The position numbers were made by a program, and so were the translations under genes. Shown piece after piece: positions 1-7,301 of a stretch of DNA of 9,000 nt; position 1 is the first letter of the stretch; every line of letters starts with the position of its first letter. The stretch lies in assembly GCA_039178835.1 (NCBI GenBank), contig JBCDFA010000332.1:1-9000 (forward strand), in the 5' to 3' direction. The notes under the pieces are model-generated. The model made no database searches and had not been told where the DNA came from. It saw nothing but the letters and a program-made list of their open reading frames with translations. The DNA is from AL-N1 sp039178835 (lineage in GTDB: Bacteria > Chloroflexota > Chloroflexia > Chloroflexales > Roseiflexaceae).

Positions 1-55
1 GCAACCCTCTTTCTTCGACATATGATATATACGGATTATAGAGAGACGATCTGTC

Positions 56-98
56 ATGTAGTGGACTCAATTGTGGACTCGGAGTGAGTCCACTACAT
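56..98. repeat. Hairpin 1, perfect 14-bp stem with an alternative pairing
   Basis: Arms ATGTAGTGGACTCA (56-69) and its exact complement (85-98) enclose a 15-base loop. The loop carries a second GTGGACTC (73-80), which can also pair with GAGTCCAC (86-93), so two stems compete. It lies 17 bases beyond tail copy A. No T-run follows on either strand. Confidence 0.75.
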
Positions 99-115
99 TA
101 GACTCAATAAACAAA

Positions 116-175
116 CATACCGACAATTGCTCGTACAACGCTTGAACTTCTGTCCCTAATGGTATTCCCGTCCTG
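116..175 (-). pseudogene. Tail repeat, copy A: frameshifted duplicate of the regulator 3' end
   Basis: This 60-base segment matches 59 of 59 bases of the regulator gene's 3' end, with one extra T (within 165-166) that shifts the frame. The TGA stop of the gene becomes TGT here. Homology ends sharply on both sides: just before base 116 (inside the former stop codon) and just after base 175. It is in the same orientation as the gene, 124 bases further on. It has no start and codes for nothing by itself. It is a remnant of a paralogue or of a local duplication. Confidence 0.9.
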
Positions 176-181
176 CCAACA

Positions 182-221
182 ATAGATAGACTCACCATAG
201 ATCTACAGTGAGTTTATCTAT
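182..221. repeat. Hairpin 2, 14-bp stem with one mismatch, just after the regulator gene
   Basis: Arms 182-195 and 208-221 pair at 13 of 14 positions. The loop contains the palindrome TAGATCTA. It starts 17 bases past the end of the regulator stop codon, so it may end or protect that mRNA, but no T-run follows on either strand. Confidence 0.7.
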
Positions 222-238
222 CCAACTTCAAAAGATCA

Positions 239-3200
239 TCATACCGACAATTGCTCGTACAACGCTTGAACTTCTGTCCCTAATGGTATCCCGTCCTGTT
301 TCATTGATTGTTTAAATTTACGATAGGTTGTTTCTAAAATGGGGCGTTTACCTAATTCTGCAGCCAATTTCATAATCATCATCACGGCATCTTCATTACA
401 GGGATCATTAGCCAACCAACGCTGATAATAATCGATGGCATGGGGTGGGTCGGTGTGGAGCAGACGTTCAGCGGCACCCTGTAATGCCTGATGGAAGAGG
501 TGTCGTAGGTGTTCGCGGCGTGAGTAGATCCAGAGGGACTCAGCTGCACCAGTTACCAGAAAGTCTCCCTGATAGACATCGATAGCCTGTTCCCACTGCT
601 GTGAGCGACAGAATGTCTCGAATTCCCACACATCACAATGAATAGAGTCTAAATCACGATGGGCAATGATATGACCTTTATTGATTTCCAGGGTCAATCC
701 GGTCTCTACCCGCATGCGTTGAATCGCTTTATACAGTGTCCCTGAAATCATCTCACGCTCACCCCAGACATCTACCCATAGTTGTTCCAGCGCCAGTGGT
801 GCACGATGATCAAGGATGCGGGACAGAATTGTCTTCTGGATGGCGGTTAATTCCCGTGACTGACTGTCCACTAAACAGGAAAACTTGCCTAATGTTGTAA
901 TAGATACTGATGGTTCCTGACCTAGATTAGAAGACAATGTAGATACATGGCTTTCTGGTGGTAGTGGATCGAGGAATTGCACCAGTGTGTGTGCCAGTGA
1001 GCTTTGCTCCTCAATAGAACGTAAAAAAGACGGCACCAGTCGGGCCAGATGACGTTGCATATCACTTGAAAAACTACCAATCCATTGTGTACACAACAAC
1101 CATCCTGAGTGTTTTGGTGTCCAGGCATCTTTTTTCCATGCCTCAAATACTTCAAACAACGCTACCAGAACACGCTCAACCGGACTCAAATGAGGTAAAT
1201 AAGGATGGATTATGCTAAGATCATTTACATGTACCTCAATCTGTATCTTCTCCAAATACTCAATCAGGATTAGACGGCCTTTTCCGACCTCTGTTTGCAT
1301 CGGAAGATACGATTGTACTCGCTCCTGCCACTCTACTGTTGTAGGTGATTGGAGTAACAATGCCGACAGCCATGCCCCCGTTATTGCCTGTTCTTCAATT
1401 ACACGAATGGTATATTGATGGGCAGCTGTATAGGAAGTTACAAATTGCGCCAACGCCCGTTCAGTTGTTGCCGTAATAAGCTGTAATTCGGCTAAACTAT
1501 ACTGAAGATATGGTTCCTCACGACGACGTTGTGTCTGTTGTGCCAGTGCAAGACCAGTTGTCAAATATGTATGTGCATCTGCAAGGCGTTGCTCACCAAT
1601 CGCAATGGTACCAAGATTGTTTAAGGTTGCAGCACGACGACCGTGGTTCTGGCAGGATTGCCAACATTGATTTGCCGATTGTAGGTACTGTAGAGCCAAA
1701 GTATAGTCCCTTGCAACAGCATAGACAAACCCCAGATTATCATAAATACCACCTAATGTCGCCATATCAGCGCGGTTGGTTTCGGCATAAGTAAGTGCCT
1801 GATTAAACGCCTCGATAGCCGCCTCTATATTTCCAGTCATACTACACAAACGCCCCTGAGTAATCGACACCAAAACAGTCATGGCAGGAGGCACCGGGTG
1901 GGTAAGTAACTCATCAAGCTCATGTTGGGCCTGTTCGATAGAACCACGAAATAGCAGGCATCCCACACGAAAAACACGTGATTCATAGCGAAGATCCGAT
2001 GACATGTTAGCCATTGTTTCAGCAATACGAGTGACAGCAATCGCACGATCCCACATGGCCAGATCGGCGTAGAGGCGGGCCTGTAATATCAACAGATCTG
2101 GTGGTACCTGCTGTACCTGTGCTGCATCGTCCAGACATGACAAAGCTGTGGTATGGAGGGAACGCTGTCGTAGATGCGGCAGATGGTTCCGCAGAAGCGT
2201 CCAGGCTGCATCAATATCTTGTGCATCCAGCAAACAACGTAACGCTCGACCTACCATCCCTTGCTCTTCATAGACAGACGCCGCCCGATGGCAACATTGG
2301 CGATAGCGTTCGGGTGTTCGCTGCAAACGGCGCACCAGCATATCACGAAACAGTTGATGGTAGGCCATCGATGTGCCATGCGAGAGAATAAACAGGCCCC
2401 GACGCGAGACGGCATCCAGCAACACAGCCGAGTCTTGTCGATCACGCACACGGTCACAATGGCCCACGATCAATTCATCAAGAACGCTGGTTTCTTCTAA
2501 AAACTCCTGTAGATGGCTGGGCAGTGGATCGACCAACTCGGCCAGAAAGTCATCGACCGATAGGATGGGGTATGGAGAATCTACGCCACTGCGCTGCTGC
2601 TCAAGGCCAAACAGAATACCCGTAATCCATCCATCATACTCCTCAGCGATCTGCTCTGCCTGAGTCTGATCCAACGACAGGTCTGGTTCAGCAAGTCGTT
2701 TGACTTCTTCAGCGGAACAACGCAACAGCCGATAGTCGTAGATACTGCCATGGCCCTGTGACATCAGCCGCACCATCCCCGGCAGTGTGGGAATAGTGCG
2801 CGACGATAGGATGAGATGGCAGCGTGGGGCATAGGTTATTAATGTCGAAAGGAAATGAGTAATTTGTGACACACCAGGAAGTGGTTCTTCTGTCGCATCA
2901 AGAACGTGAAGATCATCGAGCACAATAGCAATATCGGTGTCTACATTGGCCAGAGTCGTTGCTAGCCTATGGAAGGTGGCAGGGAAGTTCTTCGGGTCTG
3001 GATTTTCAACATCATCACGAAGTTCGGAGATTTTAGGAACGAAATGTAAAGTAGACACGAGATAAGATAAGAACAATGCAGGATCACGGTCGGAGGCATC
3101 CAGCGTATACCACGCAACACGGCTGGGCGCACGTGTTTCAGCCCATTGCACTAAAAGTGCGGTTTTACCCCAGCCAGTTGGTGCCGAAAGCACCACAAAG

Positions 3201-3301
3201 GTCTGCTGATGAAAGTTCTGAGCAAAGGTATCTAATGCTGCGTCCCGATGCACTAATGGACGCAGGATACGAGGGATAGTGATCTTCTGATGAAACTCCA
3301 T
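239..3301 (-). CDS. MalT/LAL-like STAND ATPase transcriptional regulator with C-terminal SARP-type winged helix and BTAD domain
   Basis: This 1020-residue protein is probably a ligand- and ATP-controlled cytoplasmic transcription activator. Seen in the sequence: Walker A SAPTGWGKT (residues 39-47), Walker B VLDDLH (127-132) and a sensor-like ILSSRT (164-169), the set found in MalT and other LAL regulators. A helical, TPR-like region fills the middle, clearest around 500-600. From about 798 a winged-helix domain begins with the LGKF strand of the OmpR/SARP type, and from about 888 to the end lies a BTAD-like helical domain. There is no C-terminal LuxR helix-turn-helix as in MalT itself. The start is supported by GGTAGGG a few bases upstream and by a MalT-like N-terminus (ITIPRILRP). 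It has its own promoter at 3422-3450 and lies downstream of the galactoside operon on the same strand. The target genes and ligand are inferred, not shown. The family call is firm, the substrate link is not. Confidence 0.9.
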   Translation of the reverse strand: MEFHQKITIPRILRPLVHRDAALDTFAQNFHQQTFVVLSAPTGWGKTALLVQWAETRAPSRVAWYTLDASDRDPALFLSYLVSTLHFVPKISELRDDVENPDPKNFPATFHRLATTLANVDTDIAIVLDDLHVLDATEEPLPGVSQITHFLSTLITYAPRCHLILSSRTIPTLPGMVRLMSQGHGSIYDYRLLRCSAEEVKRLAEPDLSLDQTQAEQIAEEYDGWITGILFGLEQQRSGVDSPYPILSVDDFLAELVDPLPSHLQEFLEETSVLDELIVGHCDRVRDRQDSAVLLDAVSRRGLFILSHGTSMAYHQLFRDMLVRRLQRTPERYRQCCHRAASVYEEQGMVGRALRCLLDAQDIDAAWTLLRNHLPHLRQRSLHTTALSCLDDAAQVQQVPPDLLILQARLYADLAMWDRAIAVTRIAETMANMSSDLRYESRVFRVGCLLFRGSIEQAQHELDELLTHPVPPAMTVLVSITQGRLCSMTGNIEAAIEAFNQALTYAETNRADMATLGGIYDNLGFVYAVARDYTLALQYLQSANQCWQSCQNHGRRAATLNNLGTIAIGEQRLADAHTYLTTGLALAQQTQRRREEPYLQYSLAELQLITATTERALAQFVTSYTAAHQYTIRVIEEQAITGAWLSALLLQSPTTVEWQERVQSYLPMQTEVGKGRLILIEYLEKIQIEVHVNDLSIIHPYLPHLSPVERVLVALFEVFEAWKKDAWTPKHSGWLLCTQWIGSFSSDMQRHLARLVPSFLRSIEEQSSLAHTLVQFLDPLPPESHVSTLSSNLGQEPSVSITTLGKFSCLVDSQSRELTAIQKTILSRILDHRAPLALEQLWVDVWGEREMISGTLYKAIQRMRVETGLTLEINKGHIIAHRDLDSIHCDVWEFETFCRSQQWEQAIDVYQGDFLVTGAAESLWIYSRREHLRHLFHQALQGAAERLLHTDPPHAIDYYQRWLANDPCNEDAVMMIMKLAAELGKRPILETTYRKFKQSMKQDGIPLGTEVQALYEQLSV
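240..298 (-). repeat. Tail repeat, copy B (inside the regulator gene)
   Basis: The last 59 bases of the regulator gene, from within the stop codon back through the codons for QDGIPLGTEV. The same sequence recurs at 116-175 with a single one-base insertion. This is the in-frame, functional copy. Confidence 0.95.
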
Positions 3302-3328
3302 AAGACCCTACCACGCGTATTGCGCTAC

Positions 3329-3340
3329 ACACCAAGGTGT
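3329..3340. promoter_or_regulatory. 12-bp perfect palindrome in regulator leader
   Basis: ACACC-AA-GGTGT lies 27 bases upstream of the regulator start codon and downstream of its predicted promoter. It could be a small operator, for example for autoregulation, or a weak leader hairpin. A palindrome this short can arise by chance. Confidence 0.2.
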
Positions 3341-3421
3341 ATCACAACACACATCTCAATCGGCTTTTAAACGTAGTTGACTTAATAGTTGCCACACAGT
3401 GCTATAGGTGTATTGTTATTT

Positions 3422-3450
3422 ATTATATCATGCACATGGCCTATTCCCAA
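3422..3450 (-). promoter_or_regulatory. Sigma-70-type promoter for the STAND/BTAD regulator
   Basis: Read on the minus strand, TTGGGA (3450-3445, 4 of 6 to the -35 consensus) is followed after exactly 17 bases by a perfect TATAAT (3427-3422). A TG lies one base upstream of the -10, making it an extended -10. The start point would be near 3415, giving an untranslated leader of about 115 bases before the ATG at 3301. This suggests the regulator is transcribed independently of the sugar operon. Confidence 0.6.
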
Positions 3451-3452
3451 CC

Positions 3453-3575
3453 ATGACCTGTGGGTATTGTGGATCAAATGAACCATCTCACATGGTTCAG
3501 AAAATCTATCCGATTGAAAAAAGTGGAGATGAGATGATGATTTTATGTCGATCTACAGCTGCAAAACGCCCCTGA
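3453..3575 (+). CDS. Possible 40-residue zinc-ribbon-like small protein, hypothetical
   Basis: An unrecognised short ORF on the strand opposite to everything else, running away from the regulator gene. It reads from an ATG to a TGA and begins MTCGYCGS, giving a CxxCG knuckle (Cys3, Cys6). Near the end MILCRSTAAKRP gives a third cysteine (Cys32) where a second CxxC knuckle would be expected, but Thr35 replaces the fourth cysteine. This spacing and the basic tail resemble small zinc ribbons. No Shine-Dalgarno sequence is seen. A weak plus-strand promoter can be drawn from TTGCCA (3389-3394) and TATTGT (3411-3416). An in-frame GTG at 3408 is an alternative start. An 8-bp inverted repeat (3479-3499) lies inside it. 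It may be a real small protein, an eroded one, or chance. Confidence 0.4.
   Translation: MTCGYCGSNEPSHMVQKIYPIEKSGDEMMILCRSTAAKRP
3479..3499. terminator. Inverted repeat after the GH36 gene, possible weak terminator
   Basis: TGAACCAT and ATGGTTCA form a perfect 8-bp stem with a CTCAC loop, 128 bases past the galactosidase stop codon on the minus strand. Only three T residues follow on that strand, so it is a poor intrinsic terminator. It is the only stem seen in this gap that could end the operon before the regulator promoter. It also lies inside the plus-strand small ORF and may simply be part of it. Confidence 0.3.
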
Positions 3576-3627
3576 TCCCACTCTGCAATGCGGCTTCCAT
3601 CTACTATAAAGGGGAAAATTGAGGGCT

Positions 3628-5715
3628 TTAAACACGGCGAATACGACGTATGGTACTTTGGAAATCCTGTAACTCAATGCTCAACCCGGTATGCATCCAA
3701 CCCAGCCCTGAGCGCTCACCAGCAATCCCTTCGATCACGTACATAGCATTTGGGTTCAGTCCCTGTAGATACAATGGCGGCACCGGGATCGGTTCTGGCA
3801 CATGCGTCTGAAAGACAAACAGAATACTTTCTGAACAATCCTTACTCACATACTGGACAGCCGAGTACGCGTGTTCCTGCGGAGATTGCAGTCGATAGAG
3901 ATCACCAAACTGGATGACATGGCGAATCTCTTTGTACAACGCAATCCATTGCGTGGCCTCTGCGTGCTGATCTGGTGTCCACTGTAGCAGATGACCACCA
4001 ATACCCAGCGTGCCACACATACTCACGTGAAAGCGAAACGAGAGTGGTAGGTAAGATGGCCCCATGTCGGTGACCCACGCCTCCATCGTGTTGGCAGGGA
4101 AGAGTTGCGAAAACCCCTCCTGAATACCCAAACGCATAGCTGGCTCGGTGTTATCACTCACCCATATCTGGTCGGCAAAGTGCAAAATGCCCAGATCGGC
4201 GCGTCCACCGCCACCAGAGCAGCTCTGCCAGATGACATGCGGATGCCGCTCGCGTAGTGTCCCCCAGACATGATACAGGCCATGAACATAGCGGACCCAC
4301 AACTCGCGCTGGTCACCTGGTGCATCTGGCCAGCCCGGTTCGCTCGCATTCCGATTCATATCCCATTTGATAAAACAGATGTTGTACTCTGTCAGGAGTT
4401 GATCGATCTGGTTGATCAGATAATCCTGCACATCAGGGCAGCCCATATTCAGGATCAGTTGATTGCGGCCCAGACTGGAGGTACGCGTCGGGAAATGAAT
4501 GATACAATCGGGATGGGCTCGGTAGAGATCGCTATCTGGATTCACCATTTCTGGTTCGAGCCACAAACCAAAGTCCATGCCGAGTGCATTAACACGTTCA
4601 ACCAGTCCGTGAAGACCGTCGGGAAATTTGTGCTTGTCTGGCCACCAGTCACCAAGACCGGCGGTGTCGTCGTTGCGTCCGTGGAACCAGCCATCATCCA
4701 TCACAAACAACTCGACACCCATGGCAGCAGCAGACTCGGCCAGTGCGATTTGCGATGCCTCATTCACCTGAAACAGGGTCGCTTCCCATGAGTTGTAAAG
4801 GACTTTGTGTATAACTTTCCCGTGGGGCAATACCTGATCGCGAATGTAATCGTGCATATGCCGGCTCGCTGCCCCAAAACCAGCCGAGGTGTAACCAGCA
4901 TAACTTGCTGGAGTCGTAAACGTCTCGCCAGCCGTTACGCGCCATGCAAAGTCCCAATCATTGAGGCCAATCCCGATCCTGGTCGAAGCGAAATCGGTCA
5001 TTTCAGCCGCAATTTTCCAGTTCCCACTCCAGGCAAGTGCGCCAAACCAGACCTCGCCCCTATCTTCATCCGCATTCCCACGGTCAATCGCAAACCAGGG
5101 ATTGTGATGGTGGCTCGTGGTTAGACGACGGCTCTCCAGCATCTTGACACCAGGAGTAAGGAACTCACGCTGAATCTGCATTTCATCCATCCAACGACCA
5201 CTCAGATGCGTTAGTCGATACGCATGGCCGATTGGGAGGTGCCACAACGCAGACCAGATGCGCTCGATAGTAATAGGTTCAGTCCCTTCATTGGTCACGC
5301 TCACCCAGCGCTCAATCAGATCATAGGTGGAGTGGACACGATAGTGCAGCGTGAGACTCAGCGGATAAGCTGTATCACTCAGCGAGATTCGTAGCTCTGG
5401 GGTTGTTCCCTGGACAATTTCTGCGCCTGTATAACGTAGCACCACATCACGCACACCATCGGCAAAGGTGACTTTGAGGCAGGGCTCGGTAAACTTCATG
5501 TCTTCATAGCCTGGGTATTCCTCAGGCGTCAGATGAGACGGATTGTTAAAGCCAGCCCAGCCATCTGGATTTGCTGCCGCTGGATAGTCACTTGCAAAGG
5601 GCAATCGTGTGCCCCAATAGCAATGGGTAAGTAGGCCTGCCTCATTCAATCCAATGACATATGCGGTTGTCCGGGTTTCCAACACCCAGCCGTGATCGGT
5701 CGCCTGAATCGGCAT
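3628..5715 (-). CDS. Alpha-galactosidase, glycoside hydrolase family 36
   Basis: A 695-residue enzyme that hydrolyses terminal alpha-1,6-galactosyl residues, as in melibiose, raffinose and stachyose. It has no signal peptide, so it acts in the cytoplasm on imported sugar. Seen: an N-terminal beta-sandwich region (about 1-300), then the TIM barrel with MDDGW (about 339-343), WLEPEM (385-390), KWDMN with the expected nucleophile Asp452, the CSGGGGRAD signature (499-507), and SDNT with the expected acid/base Asp521. The spacing of the two aspartates (69) and the overall length fit bacterial GH36 enzymes. The start was placed at 5715 because AAGGAAGG lies 10 bases upstream of it. An in-frame ATG at 5784 would add 23 residues that look unlike the family and has no ribosome binding site. 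It is the last gene of the operon, 163 bases after the binding-protein gene. It could be named aga or rafA/melA, but the sequence does not decide among these. Confidence 0.96.
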   Translation of the reverse strand: MPIQATDHGWVLETRTTAYVIGLNEAGLLTHCYWGTRLPFASDYPAAANPDGWAGFNNPSHLTPEEYPGYEDMKFTEPCLKVTFADGVRDVVLRYTGAEIVQGTTPELRISLSDTAYPLSLTLHYRVHSTYDLIERWVSVTNEGTEPITIERIWSALWHLPIGHAYRLTHLSGRWMDEMQIQREFLTPGVKMLESRRLTTSHHHNPWFAIDRGNADEDRGEVWFGALAWSGNWKIAAEMTDFASTRIGIGLNDWDFAWRVTAGETFTTPASYAGYTSAGFGAASRHMHDYIRDQVLPHGKVIHKVLYNSWEATLFQVNEASQIALAESAAAMGVELFVMDDGWFHGRNDDTAGLGDWWPDKHKFPDGLHGLVERVNALGMDFGLWLEPEMVNPDSDLYRAHPDCIIHFPTRTSSLGRNQLILNMGCPDVQDYLINQIDQLLTEYNICFIKWDMNRNASEPGWPDAPGDQRELWVRYVHGLYHVWGTLRERHPHVIWQSCSGGGGRADLGILHFADQIWVSDNTEPAMRLGIQEGFSQLFPANTMEAWVTDMGPSYLPLSFRFHVSMCGTLGIGGHLLQWTPDQHAEATQWIALYKEIRHVIQFGDLYRLQSPQEHAYSAVQYVSKDCSESILFVFQTHVPEPIPVPPLYLQGLNPNAMYVIEGIAGERSGLGWMHTGLSIELQDFQSTIRRIRRV

Positions 5716-5878
5716 GAGAGATATTCCTTCCTTGGTACATCTGCTGGTTCGTGCTCTCGATCCAAGAGGCATGTATACGCTCATACAGTGTACAGATGCA
5801 AATCATTCCTCTCGTTCAATAGGATCGTTGTGCTGGGAACACAACTATATCCCTTGTCCCCAGCACCAGACATCTTCA
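5716..5878 (-). other. Intergenic region before the galactosidase gene
   Basis: This 163-base gap is the longest inside the operon. Besides the stem-loop and the AAGGAAGG ribosome binding site (5726-5733), only a weak promoter can be drawn on the minus strand: TTGCAT, 18 bases, TATACA. That match is too poor to claim a separate galactosidase promoter. Confidence 0.3.
5830..5866 (-). terminator. Stem-loop between binding-protein and galactosidase genes
   Basis: GTGCTGGG (5830-5837) and CCCAGCAC (5859-5866) form a perfect 8-bp stem. Inside it, ACAA (5841-5844) can pair with TTGT (5854-5857) to lengthen it after an internal loop. It begins 12 bases past the binding-protein stop. No T-run follows on the minus strand, so it is more likely an mRNA-stabilising or attenuating stem than a full terminator. 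Such stems after binding-protein genes are known to help raise binding-protein levels over those of downstream products. Confidence 0.5.
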
Positions 5879-7273
5879 CTATTGGAAGAGTGCGTTGACC
5901 TCTTCATTCGCTGGTTCTAACGCTTCAGCCGCACTCATCTGGCCCAACATGATACTATCCATGGTGGTACCCATAATGGCAAAAATATCGGACGCGTGAT
6001 CGGTGATAGGATGCAGGAAGGTGCTATCTGGATCAAGTGCCTGCTCAGTGAAGGCAGTTACATCCAAGTCGCGCTCCCCATACGCCTCGAGTGCTGCATC
6101 TACACCTGACTCAATGGCTGGGAACACCACACCAAAGGTACCAACGAGATCCTGACACTCCTGAGATGCGGCAAACTTGACCCATTCCCATGCCTCTTCC
6201 TGATGCTGGCTACCAGTCCAGATCGAGTCGGCCAGGCCGTTGAACATACTCTTCCGGCCTTCTGGACCCTGCGGCAGCAAACCAAAGCCGACGTTGAAAT
6301 CAGCGTCATTGATGTACTGGCCAATCATCCACGAGCCGTCGGTCGTCATTGCCCCTTGCCCCGAAGTAAACAACACATTGGCCCCAAGGCTATCGACATC
6401 GGCGAGTGATGGCGCAACCCCTTCCTCCAAATGCAAATCAGCATACCATTGGATTGTTTCAACAAACTTGGGATCAGCATAGTTGTAACTGGTCGCCCAT
6501 GGGCCTTCGTTGAACTGCCAGCCGTTGCTTGCAGCAAACATGCTCCACTGGGTCTGGCCATAGGACTCACCAGCCCCCTGGGGAATAAAGCCATACTGCA
6601 CGACATTATTCTTGTCGAAGTCGGGGCTCAAAGCGTTGTTGCCATTGGCATCCAGTGTCAAGGTTCGGATCAGTTCACCAAAGGTGCCACCATCCTGTGG
6701 GTTCCAGGTCATATCGGCCAGTGTTGTCGGATCGACCCCTGCGGCCTCAAACATTTCCTGGTTGTACACAACCGCAATGGTGTCCCAATCTTTTGGTAAA
6801 CCATACCGCTGGCCATCACGTGTCCACAACTCCGCCAGATCACCAATGTACTGCTCAGTATCAACCTGGTCACGCTCGACCAACGGCTGAATATCTACCA
6901 ACTGGTTTTTGGTGGCAAACTCAGGATATTTTGCCAGATGGTTGGTAAAAACATCGGGAGCATTGTTCCCAACCATACTCGTCTGAAGATTAGTCCAGTA
7001 GTCATCCCAACCAAGCTGCTCGATCTCAACGTTGATAGTGGGGTTTTGCTCGGCGAACGCAGCGGCACAGGCTTCATAGGCTGGTTGCTGATTCGCATCC
7101 CACAATGAATAGCGAATGGTGACACTATCACCTGAGCCACTGGCATCTGTTCCAGAAGATGTATCCGATTCGGCACCAGGCGAACCACTACCGCTACCAC
7201 CGCCACACGCAGCCAACACAAGGCTGGCGAGTAAGGCCATAACAATAAAGAACTGACGATTTTGAGACTGCAT
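5879..7273 (-). CDS. Sugar ABC transporter substrate-binding lipoprotein (SBP family 1)
   Basis: A 464-residue extracytoplasmic binding protein that captures a sugar, probably an alpha-galactoside, and hands it to the two permeases encoded upstream. Seen: a short polar N-terminus, a hydrophobic segment (residues 8-21) and the lipobox LAAC with Cys23, followed by a Gly/Ser/Asp-rich linker (about 24-50) that tethers the protein to the membrane. The binding domain starts at about residue 51 (VTIRYSLWD) and has the usual family layout, including the phrase YGLPKDWDT and Trp-rich stretches likely to line a sugar site. AAAGGAG, 10 bases upstream of the ATG, supports the start. It sits between the MalG-type permease and the GH36 gene, which is the basis for the substrate guess. 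The family is certain. The exact sugar is inferred from context only. Confidence 0.95.
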   Translation of the reverse strand: MQSQNRQFFIVMALLASLVLAACGGGSGSGSPGAESDTSSGTDASGSGDSVTIRYSLWDANQQPAYEACAAAFAEQNPTINVEIEQLGWDDYWTNLQTSMVGNNAPDVFTNHLAKYPEFATKNQLVDIQPLVERDQVDTEQYIGDLAELWTRDGQRYGLPKDWDTIAVVYNQEMFEAAGVDPTTLADMTWNPQDGGTFGELIRTLTLDANGNNALSPDFDKNNVVQYGFIPQGAGESYGQTQWSMFAASNGWQFNEGPWATSYNYADPKFVETIQWYADLHLEEGVAPSLADVDSLGANVLFTSGQGAMTTDGSWMIGQYINDADFNVGFGLLPQGPEGRKSMFNGLADSIWTGSQHQEEAWEWVKFAASQECQDLVGTFGVVFPAIESGVDAALEAYGERDLDVTAFTEQALDPDSTFLHPITDHASDIFAIMGTTMDSIMLGQMSAAEALEPANEEVNALFQ

Positions 7274-7301
7274 TGTGTTTACACTCCTTTGTAGATTAGG
7301 T

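Noticed and set aside
1..300. CRISPR array or insertion sequence suggested by the repeats near the left edge
   Set aside because: Only two repeat copies, one of them part of a gene, no regular spacers, and no transposase or long terminal inverted repeats.
239..3301. STAND ATPase as an anti-phage defence gene
   Set aside because: The C-terminal winged helix and BTAD domains mark it as a transcription regulator, and no effector nuclease, TIR or protease domain is seen.
3377..3408. Plus-strand TTGACT as a -35 for the small ORF
   Set aside because: No acceptable -10 at 16-18 bases. The nearest TATAGG is 20 bases away.
3553..3600. 15-codon minus-strand ORF after the galactosidase stop
   Set aside because: Too short, no ribosome binding site, and no recognisable motif.
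4270..4791. 173-codon plus-strand ORF opposite the galactosidase gene
   Set aside because: It lies wholly antisense to the conserved GH36 barrel, has no recognisable motif, and is explained as a shadow frame.
5716..5784. 23-residue N-terminal extension of the galactosidase from an upstream ATG
   Set aside because: No ribosome binding site at that ATG, whereas the ATG at 5715 has AAGGAAGG 10 bases upstream. The added residues do not resemble the family.
6431..6948. Overlapping plus-strand ORFs of about 90-120 codons opposite the binding-protein gene
   Set aside because: They are antisense to a clear lipoprotein gene, overlap each other in different frames, and show no domain features.
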